Counted from the stretch's first letter, positions 15,419 to 23,778 are shown. The stretch: DNA of 64,000 bases from Aliagarivorans marinus DSM 23064 (GCF_000429485.1 NZ_AUBY01000008.1:124001-188000); one strand, 5' to 3'. Notes: generated by a model from the letters alone, not told the origin. Translations and numbers: made by a program.

Positions 15419-16399
15419 ATGCCAGAAATCAAACGTTGCCTTTATCACGACAGCTCTGGCGCCAAGTGTGAGCAGCCCGCCCTAGACAGTGGGCTTTGCT
15501 TTTGGCACGACCCGGACCAAGACAAATCAGGCCCCGATATCAAACACAAGCTCGAGCAGTTTGCCCACAACGGTGGCATGCTGCGCGGGCTACAGTTAAA
15601 GCGCGCTCAACTCGAAGACATCGACTTAGTCAAACATGGCAGCAAGCAAGGCTATGACTTGAGCGGGACCGACCTCTACCGGGCTCGCCTGAGTGGTGCC
15701 CACCTGTTTAACGTAAAGCTGTGCAACGGCAGCTTGATGAAGGCCGATCTGCGCGGTGCCAACCTAAACCATGCCGATCTGCGCGGCACTAACCTACTGG
15801 GCCTCAAGCTCGAACAAGCCGCGTTCGACCATATCAATGTCGGCGAACATCTTATGCAGGAGAAGCTGGCGGTAGCCGCCGATAAACAGGGTGACCATAC
15901 CAGCGCGCTGGATTACTACCAGCAAAGCGAAGAGATCTACCGCAACCTACGTAAGACTGCCGAGCACGAAGGGCTGTTTAACATCTCAGGTTGTTTCTTG
16001 GTGAAAGAGCTCACCATGCGCCGCAAGCAACTACCGCGCTACTGCATTAATCGCTTGCTTTCCAAGCTGGTTGAAGTGGGTTGCGGCTATGGCGAGGTAC
16101 CCGCGCGGGTGATTGTCTCTTCCGCCACGATTATCGCGATCTGTGCGCTGTGTTACTTTTTTATGGGTATCCACTTTAGCGGAGAGATCGTACGCTTTAA
16201 CCTACAACACAGTGTACCCCAGAACCTTATCGCGCTGGCGGAGTGTTTGTATTACAGCGTGGTGACCTTTACTACCCTCGGCTACGGAGACTTTACCCCG
16301 GTGGGGCTATCGCGCTTAGTCGCCGCCTTGGAAGCGTTCACCGGAAGCTTTGTTATTGCCCTGTTTGTGGTAGTGTTTGTAAAAAAAATGACGCGTTAA
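15419..16399 (+). CDS. Pentapeptide-repeat protein with C-terminal two-TM K+-type channel domain
   Basis: 326 residues in three parts. Residues 5-35 hold a Cys/His cluster (CLYHDSSGAKCEQPALDSGLCFWHD) that could bind a metal. Residues about 55-150 are pentapeptide repeats of the A(D/N)LXX type, such as ADLRGANLNHADLRGTNL. The C-terminal third has two membrane segments around a pore helix and the K+ selectivity filter TLGYGD (residues 286-291). The protein therefore looks like a potassium-selective or related channel with a right-handed beta-helix cytoplasmic domain. A GGGGAG ribosome site precedes the ATG. The 20-base spacing suggests cotranscription with the receiver-TPR gene, and the FKBP gene follows 48 bases later. 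Ion selectivity is inferred from the filter alone. Confidence 0.86.
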   Translation: MPEIKRCLYHDSSGAKCEQPALDSGLCFWHDPDQDKSGPDIKHKLEQFAHNGGMLRGLQLKRAQLEDIDLVKHGSKQGYDLSGTDLYRARLSGAHLFNVKLCNGSLMKADLRGANLNHADLRGTNLLGLKLEQAAFDHINVGEHLMQEKLAVAADKQGDHTSALDYYQQSEEIYRNLRKTAEHEGLFNISGCFLVKELTMRRKQLPRYCINRLLSKLVEVGCGYGEVPARVIVSSATIIAICALCYFFMGIHFSGEIVRFNLQHSVPQNLIALAECLYYSVVTFTTLGYGDFTPVGLSRLVAALEAFTGSFVIALFVVVFVKKMTR

Positions 16400-16447
16400 A
16401 CCGCTCTGGTTTAATGCTCTCCCCAACGATTTAGAGAGGTAAGCACA

Positions 16448-16918
16448 TTGCAATACATCGTTATCGTAGCAATTTTTCTCGCTGCCTTCTGGTTTTTACG
16501 CCGCTACAGCAGTAGCCAGCAAGCGGGTGCCCACCTCGACCATGCGCGTTTGTTCCTAGAAGAAAACGCTAAAAAAGAGGGAGTGATAACCACGGCCTCA
16601 GGGCTGCAATACTTGGTACTGGAACAGGGCAGCGGCGAGAGCAACCCAAGCGCCAGCTCAACGGTAACCGTTCACTACCACGGCACGCTTATCAATGGCC
16701 AGGTTTTCGATAGTTCAGAAGAGCGCGGCGAGCCCGCAACCTTCCCCCTCAATCAAGTGATTAGCGGCTGGACCGAGGGCCTCCAGCTTATGGTCGAAGG
16801 CGATAAGTACCGCTTCTTTATCCCCTCAAAGCTGGCCTACGGCAACCGTAATATCGGCAGCATCCCCGGCGGCTCACTGCTTATCTTCGATGTTAGCCTG
16901 CTTAAGATCGAGTCCTAA
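16448..16918 (+). CDS. Membrane-anchored FKBP-type peptidyl-prolyl isomerase
   Basis: 156 residues. An N-terminal hydrophobic anchor (residues 2-17, YIVIVAIFLAAFWFL) is followed by a linker and a full FKBP domain: VTVHYHGTLINGQVFDSS, the active-site region VISGWTEGLQLM, and SKLAYGNRNIGSIPGGSLLIFDVSLL. The start is TTG at 16448, supported by GAGAGGT seven bases upstream; no ATG is available before the FKBP domain. The short N-terminal tail suggests that the domain faces the periplasm. It is downstream of the channel gene and may share its transcript. It would help fold secreted proteins, as FklB/FkpA-type enzymes do. Confidence 0.9.
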   Translation: MQYIVIVAIFLAAFWFLRRYSSSQQAGAHLDHARLFLEENAKKEGVITTASGLQYLVLEQGSGESNPSASSTVTVHYHGTLINGQVFDSSEERGEPATFPLNQVISGWTEGLQLMVEGDKYRFFIPSKLAYGNRNIGSIPGGSLLIFDVSLLKIES

Positions 16919-16945
16919 GTCCGTCGTTAAGCGCGCAATTCAAAT

Positions 16946-16967
16946 AAGGCGGCTACTAGGCCGCCTT
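16946..16967. terminator. Bidirectional terminator between FKBP and PLP-enzyme genes
   Basis: AAGGCGGC pairs with GCCGCCTT around TACTAG, with CGTTTAT on the plus side and an AT-rich flank on the minus side. Both convergent genes end within 30 bases of it. Confidence 0.7.
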
Positions 16968-16970
16968 CGT

Positions 16971-18206
16971 TTATAGCGCCTCTAAGGCCAGCTTGAAGTC
17001 ATCCAACAGGTCCTGTTGGTCTTCAATGCCAATCGAGCAACGAATCATATTCTCGCTGATCTGAGCGGCCTGGCGTGCTTGCAAGCCCATCTCGTAGTAG
17101 ATGGTTTGCGCTACTGGCAGCGCGAGGGTGCGATTGTCGCCCAAGTGGGTGGCGTTTAACACCAGATGCAAGCTATCCAAAAAGGCCACTGGCTGATACG
17201 TATCTAACAGATCGAAGCTGACCAAGGCACCAAAGGCGCTGAACAACGATGCCGCACGTTGATGCTGAGGATGCTCCGCCAGCCCCGGATAATACACGCG
17301 CGCCACTTTAGGGTGCGCTGCCAGCATCTCGGCCAACGCTTGGGCGTTGTCGCACTGGCGCTGCATGCGCAGTGCAAGGGTCTCCACGCCCATCGAAAGC
17401 TTATGGGCCGACTCCGAGCTCAAACAGCCACCAAAGTCACGCAGGCCCTTTTTCTTGATCTGATTGAGCCCCCACAACATGGGATCGCCCTTGCGATAAC
17501 CTTCGAAGATATTCGGGTAGCCCTGCCAGTCATATAGCCCGGTGTCGCTCACCGAGCCCCCCAAGACTGCACCATGACCACCGACATACTTGGATAAGGA
17601 GTTGATAATCAAGCTGGCACCCACCGATTTGGGTTGGAATAGCAGTGGGCTGGTTAGGGTGTTATCGACCACATAGATCCAGCTGTGCTGCTGGCAAAGC
17701 TCGCCAATACCTTTCAGGTCGGCAATCTGAGTGGCCGGATTGGCGATGGTTTCGACAAACACCAGTTTGGTGTTTTCTTGAGCGCAGGCTGCGATATTGG
17801 CGGCATCGGTTGCATCCACTAAGCTGACCTCTACCCCAAAGCCGCGTAAGGTGCCAAACACACTGCTGGTATTACCAAACAAGTGGCGGCTTGCAATGAT
17901 ATGGTCGCCCGCCTTAAGCAGGGTAATAAAGGTAGTGGTAATCGCCGCCATACCACTGGCAAACAGTAAGCAGCCAACAGATTGCTCCATCATCGCCAGC
18001 TTACCTTGCAGATAATCGAGCGTGGGAGTGGATTGGCGCGAATAGGCATGGCCGGTTTGCTTGCCTTGAAATACATCCACCAAATCCTGGCTCTGGGCAT
18101 AGGCATAGGGCACTGAGGCATGCACTGGCGCATGAACACCACCGAACTCAACGCCCTGCATACGGTCGTAATGGACAATCTTGGTGGTGAGGCCGTTAAG
18201 TTTCAT
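16971..18206 (-). CDS. Cystathionine gamma-synthase family PLP enzyme
   Basis: Trans-sulfuration-family PLP enzyme (411 residues). Conserved parts are YSRQSTPT, the PLP-binding ASGMAAI, VETIANP, VVDNTLTSP and the Schiff-base Lys in NSLSKYVGGHG. It could be a cystathionine gamma-synthase, an O-acylhomoserine sulfhydrylase or a gamma-lyase; the sequence alone does not decide. The ATG at 18206 is chosen because GGAG lies eight bases upstream; an ATG eight codons earlier has no ribosome site. It follows the amino-acid ABC operon on the same strand, but a strong terminator at 18288-18313 separates them, so it is probably transcribed from its own promoter in the A-tract region upstream. The neighbouring importer may supply a related amino acid. 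Confidence 0.87.
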   Translation of the reverse strand: MKLNGLTTKIVHYDRMQGVEFGGVHAPVHASVPYAYAQSQDLVDVFQGKQTGHAYSRQSTPTLDYLQGKLAMMEQSVGCLLFASGMAAITTTFITLLKAGDHIIASRHLFGNTSSVFGTLRGFGVEVSLVDATDAANIAACAQENTKLVFVETIANPATQIADLKGIGELCQQHSWIYVVDNTLTSPLLFQPKSVGASLIINSLSKYVGGHGAVLGGSVSDTGLYDWQGYPNIFEGYRKGDPMLWGLNQIKKKGLRDFGGCLSSESAHKLSMGVETLALRMQRQCDNAQALAEMLAAHPKVARVYYPGLAEHPQHQRAASLFSAFGALVSFDLLDTYQPVAFLDSLHLVLNATHLGDNRTLALPVAQTIYYEMGLQARQAAQISENMIRCSIGIEDQQDLLDDFKLALEAL

Positions 18207-18228
18207 AGGATTCTCCGTTTTGGTTTCC

Positions 18229-18294
18229 AAAAAGCGGGTTTCGAAAAAGCTGGTTGAAAAAAGTTAGCTGTGAAAAAGTCTGTCGCGAAAAAAA
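18229..18294. repeat. Phased A-tract repeat, five copies at 13-16 bp spacing
   Basis: Five runs of five to seven A residues begin at 18229, 18244, 18257, 18273 and 18288, mostly within GAAAAAG-like units. It lies directly upstream of the PLP-enzyme gene and partly overlaps the terminator of the ABC operon. It may be curved DNA, an UP-like element or a degenerate tandem repeat. Confidence 0.5.
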
Positions 18295-18313
18295 GGGGCT
18301 GACGCCCCTTTTT
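18288..18313. terminator. Terminator of the amino-acid ABC operon
   Basis: GGGGC and GCCCC pair around TGAC (plus strand), extended by A/T pairs, with a run of seven T on the minus strand. It is four bases beyond the last permease stop at 18317. Confidence 0.85.
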
Positions 18314-18316
18314 CAA

Positions 18317-19039
18317 TTAACTCGATAATGGCCTCAGATGGCGGTGCCAACGTTTCTCCCACTGCTTGAAGCCAAACACCAATATAAAGGTCAGGCACAG
18401 ATAGATTAACGCAGCAAAGGTAAAGGCCTCAAATGGCGCATAGTACCTTGCATACACATCTCGGGCTGCACCGGTAATATCAATGATGGTTACCACGCTG
18501 GCGATCGAGCTGGCATGCAGCATAAAGATCACCTCGTTGCTGTACGCAGGCAGAGCCCGGCGAAACGCGCTCGGCAGGATAATCCGGCGCATGCACTTAC
18601 CGCGCGACATACCGTAGGCCATGGCCGCTTCAATCTCGCCTCGTCCGGTCGCCACAATCGCACCACGGAAGATCTCGGTGGTATAAGCGGCGGTGTTCAA
18701 CACAAAGGCAAACAAGGTCGGTACATAGGCTTCACGCACGATAGGCCAGAACATCGATTGCTGAATGCCATCGATGTAGGCCACCCCGTAGTAGATGATA
18801 TACAGCTGGATAAGCAGGGGGGTGCCGCGGAAAATGTAGGTGAATAGCCATACACTGCGATTCACCAGCCAGTTCTCGGAGGTACGCAAGATGGCCAGCG
18901 GTATCGCCAGCACTAAGCCGATAATCAGCGATAGGAATACCAGTTGTACCGTCATCACCAAGCCATCCCAGTACTCAAGTACTGTGCTCAAGGTGAAGAT
19001 GTCGTTATTGGCGAGCAGCTGCTCGATTGTTTCGTACAT
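18317..19039 (-). CDS. Polar amino-acid ABC transporter permease (HisM/ArtM/AotM-like)
   Basis: Inner-membrane permease of 240 residues with about five membrane segments. The family signatures RGTPLLIQLYIIYYG (near residue 90) and the EAA loop EAAMAYGMSRGKCMRRIILPSA (around 137-158) are clear. It starts two bases after the stop of the other permease and the two most likely form a heterodimer. The operon order is ATPase, binding protein, permease, permease, ending at a strong terminator. The closest functional types import Arg, Orn, Lys or His; the exact substrate is not determined by this subunit. Confidence 0.92.
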   Translation of the reverse strand: MYETIEQLLANNDIFTLSTVLEYWDGLVMTVQLVFLSLIIGLVLAIPLAILRTSENWLVNRSVWLFTYIFRGTPLLIQLYIIYYGVAYIDGIQQSMFWPIVREAYVPTLFAFVLNTAAYTTEIFRGAIVATGRGEIEAAMAYGMSRGKCMRRIILPSAFRRALPAYSNEVIFMLHASSIASVVTIIDITGAARDVYARYYAPFEAFTFAALIYLCLTFILVFGFKQWEKRWHRHLRPLSS

Positions 19040-19041
19040 CG

Positions 19042-19743
19042 TTACGCCCTCACCACACCAGCACTAAAGCGGATTTCCAGCCGTTTCAGCACATATTCAG
19101 ACACACTGGTCAGCGCCAGGTACACCGCAGCCACCGGAATAAAGAACAGGAAGGGTTCATGCACCGCTCCAGCGGCTTCTTTTGCCAGGCGAACCATGTC
19201 TTCGAGTCCAATCACCGATACCAGCGCGGTGGTTTTAACCAGCACCAACCAGTTATTACCAATGCCGGGAATCGCATGGCGAATCATCTGCGGCACGGTA
19301 ATCCGTTTAAACACCTGCCACGCTGACATACCATAAGCGCGTCCGGCTTCGATTTGCCCGTGTTCCACCGCAAGGAAAGCACCGCGGAAGGTCTCGCCCA
19401 TATAGGCGCCAAAGATAAAGCCAATGGTGGTAACACCCGCGACAAACTCATTGATGTTGATGTAAAAATCGATGCCATAGCGATCGTAAAGCACATCGGA
19501 AAAGGCATTTACACCAATTTGAGCACCAAAGAAGATCAGCAGCATCAGCACCAGATCGGGTACCCCGCGGATAACCGTGGTGTACACCATGGCGATGCCA
19601 TTTAGCACTTTGTTCTTGGACAAACGCGCCACTGCAGCGAGCATTCCCAACAACAAAGCAATAAATAGAGAGAGGAAGGCCACTTCTAAGGTTAGGATCG
19701 CGCCCTTAAAAATTGCCGGGCCGTAGCCGTGAAGGTCTAACAT
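19042..19743 (-). CDS. Polar amino-acid ABC transporter permease (HisQ/ArtQ/AotQ-like)
   Basis: Second permease, 233 residues. It starts with MLDLHGYGPAIFKGAILTLEVA, typical of HisQ/ArtQ. TVIRGVPDLVLMLLIFFG and the EAA loop EAGRAYGMSAWQVFKRITVPQ match the family. It follows the binding-protein gene after a 47-base gap that contains a GNRA-capped hairpin, and is followed two bases later by the partner permease, so translational coupling is likely. Confidence 0.92.
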   Translation of the reverse strand: MLDLHGYGPAIFKGAILTLEVAFLSLFIALLLGMLAAVARLSKNKVLNGIAMVYTTVIRGVPDLVLMLLIFFGAQIGVNAFSDVLYDRYGIDFYININEFVAGVTTIGFIFGAYMGETFRGAFLAVEHGQIEAGRAYGMSAWQVFKRITVPQMIRHAIPGIGNNWLVLVKTTALVSVIGLEDMVRLAKEAAGAVHEPFLFFIPVAAVYLALTSVSEYVLKRLEIRFSAGVVRA

Positions 19744-19761
19744 AGTTTGGATCTCAGCTTA

Positions 19762-19777
19762 GGGCGGTCTCCCGCCC
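19762..19777 (-). other. Intercistronic GNRA-capped hairpin after the binding-protein gene
   Basis: On the minus strand GGGCGG-GAGA-CCGCCC forms a compact 6-bp stem with a GAGA tetraloop and no T-run. Its place just after the binding-protein stop suits an mRNA-stabilising hairpin that raises binding-protein yield over the permeases. Confidence 0.6.
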
Positions 19778-19790
19778 TTGTCGCTTAGGG

Positions 19791-20555
19791 TTACTTCTTG
19801 ATGCTGTAATCGAAGTACTTGGCGTTGATTTCGTCGTAAACACCGTTTTCTTTCACGGTTGCCAGAGCCTTGTTAAACATCTCAATCAAATCGGTATCAC
19901 GCTTACGCGCTGCAACACCTACGCCTTCACCTAGCTGAACGTTATCGCCCAGTACTTTGTAGGCATCGCCGCCATCGGCTTCGATAATGGTGCTAACGCC
20001 CACTGGGTAATCCAGTACCACTACGTCAAGACGGCCGCCACGTAGGTCATTTACCAGGTCATCACCAGCGGTGTAGCGTTTGATTTCAGCCACGCTGCTG
20101 TAGTTCTCGGTGGCGTAAACGTCTTGGATGGTACCGCGTTGTGCACCTACACGTAGGCCTTTCAAGGTTTCTGGGTTGAATGGGTCTACGTTAATCGCTT
20201 GAGGGCCAAAGAAGCCAGTTGGTGTGTTGTAGTATGCTTCAGAGAACAGTACTTTTTTGGCACGCTCTTCGTTGATAGACATTGATGAGAAGATCGCGTC
20301 GTATTTGCGCGCCAACAGACCCGGGATAATGCCATCCCATGCCTGTACAATCCACTCACACTTCACCTGCATCTCTTCACACACTGCGTTACCAAGATCA
20401 ATCTCGAAACCAGTCAGTGAACCATCTGGCGCGCGGTATTCAAAAGGTTCATAAGGTACGTCAACGGCTAAACGAACCACGTCCCAGTCTTTAGCTTGAA
20501 CGGCGGTGCTTGACAGAACGACTGCTCCAAATAGAGCGACCAGTGTTTTCTTCAT
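19791..20555 (-). CDS. Periplasmic polar amino-acid-binding protein (ArgT/HisJ/AotJ-like)
   Basis: Solute receptor of 254 residues. A signal peptide covers residues 1 to about 21 (KKTLVALFGAVVLSSTAVQA) and is followed by the family's N-lobe: VDVPYEPFEYRAPDGSLTGFEIDLGNAVCEEM, then the Asp-containing WDGIIPGLLARKYDAIFSSMSI. GAQRGTIQDVYA and LDYPVGVSTIIEADGG belong to the C-lobe ligand site. Start choice: ATG at 20555, with GGAG six bases upstream; the ATG four codons earlier actually contains that ribosome site. A cationic amino acid or a derivative is the likely ligand. The 104-base gap after the ATPase gene is AT-rich and might hold an internal promoter. Confidence 0.9.
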   Translation of the reverse strand: MKKTLVALFGAVVLSSTAVQAKDWDVVRLAVDVPYEPFEYRAPDGSLTGFEIDLGNAVCEEMQVKCEWIVQAWDGIIPGLLARKYDAIFSSMSINEERAKKVLFSEAYYNTPTGFFGPQAINVDPFNPETLKGLRVGAQRGTIQDVYATENYSSVAEIKRYTAGDDLVNDLRGGRLDVVVLDYPVGVSTIIEADGGDAYKVLGDNVQLGEGVGVAARKRDTDLIEMFNKALATVKENGVYDEINAKYFDYSIKK

Positions 20556-20659
20556 TGTTTTCTCCATGTGTTTGCTTTAAGTACCGGACTGGGTTGCCGC
20601 GATACTTCTTCCCTAGTTAGTAATAGTAGTTTTTATCGATATTTTTAAGAATTTTGGGC

Positions 20660-21430
20660 TTAGTATTTCGGTGCTAAGAATTGCTTCATCCGCTCGGAGT
20701 CGGGGTTGTTAAACACCTTGTCGGGCGTGCCCTGCTCCTCTACGATGCCTTGATGTAAGAACATCACGTGATTGCTCACGTCACGGGCAAAGGCCATCTC
20801 GTGGGTCACCACCACCATAGTGCGTCCCTCTTCAGCCAGTGAGCGCATTACCTTAAGCACTTCACCTACCAGCTCCGGGTCGAGAGCAGATGTGGGTTCA
20901 TCAAACAACATCACCTCAGGGTCCATGGCCAAAGCACGCGCGATGGCTGCACGCTGCTGCTGACCGCCAGACATATGCGCCGGGTAGTAGTCGCGACGCT
21001 CATAGAGGCCTACTCGCTCTAGTAACTCTTTAGCGTGCTCAGTGGCCTCGGCCTTGCTTTTGCCAAGTACGTGGATGGGCGCTTCGATGATGTTCTCTAG
21101 TACGGTCATGTGTGACCACAGGTTAAAGCTTTGAAATACCATCGACAGGCGCGAGCGCATATGCTCAACCTGACGCTTGTCGGCGGGTGCTCGTTCGCCA
21201 TTGCGCAGTTGCTTAAATGCTAAATGTTCGCCGTGAACGTAAATCTCACCTTGAGTGGGGATCTCAAGCAGGTTCATACAGCGAAGGAAAGTACTCTTAC
21301 CAGAACCGGAAGAGCCGATGATAGATATCACATCACCTTTGTGCGCGGTTAAATCGATGCCTTTAAGCACCTCATGTTCACCAAAGGTTTTATGCACATT
21401 ACGCGCTTCTAATGCCGCAGTTTGACTCAT
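20660..21430 (-). CDS. Polar amino-acid ABC transporter ATPase (HisP-like)
   Basis: ATPase subunit of 256 residues: Walker [10 protein letters not shown] (about residues 39-47), Q-loop [17 protein letters not shown], signature [15 protein letters not shown], Walker [13 protein letters not shown] and the switch His in [11 protein letters not shown]. The short insert [20 protein letters not shown] after the Q-loop region's first strand is characteristic of HisP/AotP types. It is the first gene of the operon, transcribed divergently from the anaerobic formate/pyruvate block across an 827-base intergenic region. Confidence 0.94.
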   Translation of the reverse strand: MSQTAALEARNVHKTFGEHEVLKGIDLTAHKGDVISIIGSSGSGKSTFLRCMNLLEIPTQGEIYVHGEHLAFKQLRNGERAPADKRQVEHMRSRLSMVFQSFNLWSHMTVLENIIEAPIHVLGKSKAEATEHAKELLERVGLYERRDYYPAHMSGGQQQRAAIARALAMDPEVMLFDEPTSALDPELVGEVLKVMRSLAEEGRTMVVVTHEMAFARDVSNHVMFLHQGIVEEQGTPDKVFNNPDSERMKQFLAPKY

Positions 21431-21908
21431 TCTGTTCCTTGTCTTTGCAAGCCGGTTACCGCGCCTGCAAAAGCGAGGCTCAGATCACACTATAAAGTGT
21501 TTTGGCATGACAACTCTATTATTCCCAATGATTAGAAAGCTACCACTGTAATCCGGCAAACTCAACATTTTGTGGCGCAATCTCACAATTTCAGCCTAGA
21601 TTATGTTCTATTTCCAATCAACCGCCGGATATTTATATTCATTTTGAGTGCATATTACTTCGATTAAGGTCTTATCTTCACTCACTACCAGTTGCGCGTA
21701 ATTCACTCTATTTTGCCTTTATATAGAATCTCGCCTTTTACTTAGGGCACGTTGTTGGTGTGTTATTTTTTTGTAAACGCAGCAATTGCTTATTTTCCTG
21801 AGAGGCCTAAATTTGGTAAGTAACTTACAATCAAAAATCCCTAGCGTTTGCTGTCTTATCCAAAATAAGCAGAATTACGTAGTAAAATTACTTACTATTT
21901 GGCGATTA
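21431..21908. other. Divergent AT-rich control region, ABC-operon side
   Basis: No gene is seen. This AT-rich stretch contains the palindrome GTAAG-TAA-CTTAC at 21816-21828, a second ACTTAC near 21886 and several T-tracts. It separates the amino-acid ABC operon promoter from the FNR-controlled promoter. ArcA, NarL/P or IHF sites are plausible, but I could not assign any with confidence. Confidence 0.4.
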
Positions 21909-21957
21909 TTGATCTTGATCAATCTTTGAAATCTAACGGCTTTGCTACAATTTCCGC
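21909..21957 (+). promoter_or_regulatory. Class II FNR-activated promoter of the pfl operon
   Basis: TTGAT-CTTG-ATCAA (21909-21922) is a perfect match to the FNR consensus TTGAT-N4-ATCAA. A good -10 box TACAAT lies at 21946-21951. The resulting start near 21957 puts the FNR site centre at -41.5, exactly the class II activator position. The first start codon is about 300 bases downstream, so the mRNA has a long leader. Confidence 0.85.
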
Positions 21958-22122
21958 CAACGATGCTAAAAGGTATTGCTTACAATTGGATCTTTGTTAA
22001 GCATTAGTAGCTAAACTTGGCGTAGTCTGCTGAAAAATGTTCGAAAGGCTCTAGATTCAACTTACCAATAACGCATGTTAAAACGTCGTCCAACTGGCCA
22101 AAAGATGAGCTGTATTCATCGC

Positions 22123-22205
22123 TTTTGACCACTGGGCTAAATTTGTACGGATTACAAGATTACAATTTGTTTCAGAGAAGGATCTCGCATTAGCCCAGGG
22201 CAAAA
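22123..22205 (+). other. Long-range stem in the 5' leader of the pfl operon
   Basis: The segment at 22123-22140 (ending TGGGCTAA) is largely complementary to 22190-22205 (starting TTAGCCCA), with an 8-bp perfect core and further TTTTG/CAAAA pairing, enclosing about 50 bases. It ends about 50 bases before the start codon and may affect leader stability or translation. Confidence 0.4.
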
Positions 22206-22257
22206 TTGGCTCAGAAGATCTGCATCTGATCCAGCGTACTAAAACACTGAGGATAAT

Positions 22258-23778
22258 ATGTCTACAAACGCACATCAGCGTCGAGATGCAGAAGAAAAAA
22301 CCTATCAGGAGCTTCACCGCCCCGCGTCAGAGTTTGACAGCCGCTCTGACTATCTGGATCACGAACTGCAAATCATGAAGCCGCGACGCTGGTCGCTCAA
22401 CCTGCCAGGCCGTGATTTTCGCTTTGAATGGGAAGATCTGGTTCCCGCCATCGCCGGTACTATCGGCATTATTGCCATGTACTCTGCGGTGATGTCATCT
22501 TGGGCCGAAGCCCTCACCGCCAAATATGAGTGGGTAAACCTCGGCAAAGACTTTGCCATTGAAGTGGCCCGGGTGGAGATGTTAATCCCCGCGCTGCTAT
22601 TTTGCGTGCTTGCCTCGGGTTTCGTTAACCCACGCGCCAACTTGGCCGGTAACCACGGCCCGATGATCCCAATGATTGCCGGTATCGCACTGGCCGGCGC
22701 TCACCCTCTGGCCTTGGCCATCTTGATTGGCGTGTTCGGCCTGCTACTTAGCTACCTCAAAGGCGGCTCCAAGCTGGTTAACTTAACCTCGCAAGGTGTA
22801 GCCGGTGGTTTGCTGGTTTACTTAGGCTTTACTGGCTCGATGAGCCAGATTGGCGAGGTTCAAAAATGGGCCAATGGCCTGGAAGGCGAGATGGGCTATG
22901 TGGGCCTGATCGTGTTGTTCGCCACTATCGTGTTGTATGCGGTTCTCGCCAAGCTCGGTAAACGCTGGCTGGCTATTCCACTATGTGCCGTAACCGGCCT
23001 GATAATCGCGCTGGTGTGTGGCGCAGGCTTTGACTTGGTATTTGAAACCCAAGTTGGCCTGCCTAACCTGAACCCGGTTTACTGGTGGGGCTCGCAAGAG
23101 CACGGTTGGATGCTCGGTCTGCCCAACCTGCAACAGTTTATTGCATCGCTGCCATTCGCTATTTTGGCGGTTGCCATGTGGTCTCCCGACTTTTTGGGAC
23201 ACCGCATCTTCCAAGAGCTGAACTACCCCAACAAAACCGACAAGGTATTGATGGACGTGGATGACACTATGACCGTGTGTTCAGTACGCCAAATGGTCGG
23301 TACTGCAGTCGGTGGCGGTAACATCACCTCAAGCTGGGGTACCTATATGATCCCCGCGGCCATCGCAAAACGTCCGATTCCGGCCGGCGCCATCGTATTG
23401 GGCGTACTGGTTATGACCATCGCCGTATTGGGCTTCCCGATGGATGTGGCAGTATGGCCACCGGTGATGCGCGTTGCCCTGCTAGTAGGGGTATCGCTGC
23501 CGCTTTTGGAAGCCGGCATGCAGATGATTAAAGACGCAAAAGATTCACAATCTGCGGGTATTTGTGTATTCGCAGCGATGGTGACCAACCCGGTTTTGGC
23601 TTGGGCACTAACAATGGCACTGGACAACAATGGTTTGATCGGCGATAAAGAGCGCCCGAAAGCCCTGAGCTATATTGACCGGGTTATTATTCCTGTATCA
23701 GTACTGCTGATCTGTTTAGCCGCAATGCTCGCGGTTGGCATGCTTGAAAGACAGTATGGCATTCCGGCTTTGTTGTAA
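22258..23778 (+). CDS. Multi-pass membrane transporter-like protein (DUF3360-like) upstream of pflB
   Basis: 506 residues: a hydrophilic N-terminal 60 residues, then about 12-13 hydrophobic segments. I believe this is the family Pfam calls DUF3360. Features such as NPRANLAGNHGPMIPMIAGIALAGAHPLAL, KLVNLTSQGVAGGLLVYLGFTGS and VGGGNITSSWGTYMIP recall the broken-helix cores of NCS2/SulP-type transporters. It is not FocA/NirC, which is about 280 residues with six membrane segments. It is the first gene behind a class II FNR promoter and lies 124 bases ahead of pflB, exactly where focA sits in enterobacteria, so formate, pyruvate or another fermentation acid is a reasonable guess. A GAGG ribosome site precedes the ATG by five bases. 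The function is inferred from context only. Confidence 0.75.
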   Translation: MSTNAHQRRDAEEKTYQELHRPASEFDSRSDYLDHELQIMKPRRWSLNLPGRDFRFEWEDLVPAIAGTIGIIAMYSAVMSSWAEALTAKYEWVNLGKDFAIEVARVEMLIPALLFCVLASGFVNPRANLAGNHGPMIPMIAGIALAGAHPLALAILIGVFGLLLSYLKGGSKLVNLTSQGVAGGLLVYLGFTGSMSQIGEVQKWANGLEGEMGYVGLIVLFATIVLYAVLAKLGKRWLAIPLCAVTGLIIALVCGAGFDLVFETQVGLPNLNPVYWWGSQEHGWMLGLPNLQQFIASLPFAILAVAMWSPDFLGHRIFQELNYPNKTDKVLMDVDDTMTVCSVRQMVGTAVGGGNITSSWGTYMIPAAIAKRPIPAGAIVLGVLVMTIAVLGFPMDVAVWPPVMRVALLVGVSLPLLEAGMQMIKDAKDSQSAGICVFAAMVTNPVLAWALTMALDNNGLIGDKERPKALSYIDRVIIPVSVLLICLAAMLAVGMLERQYGIPALL

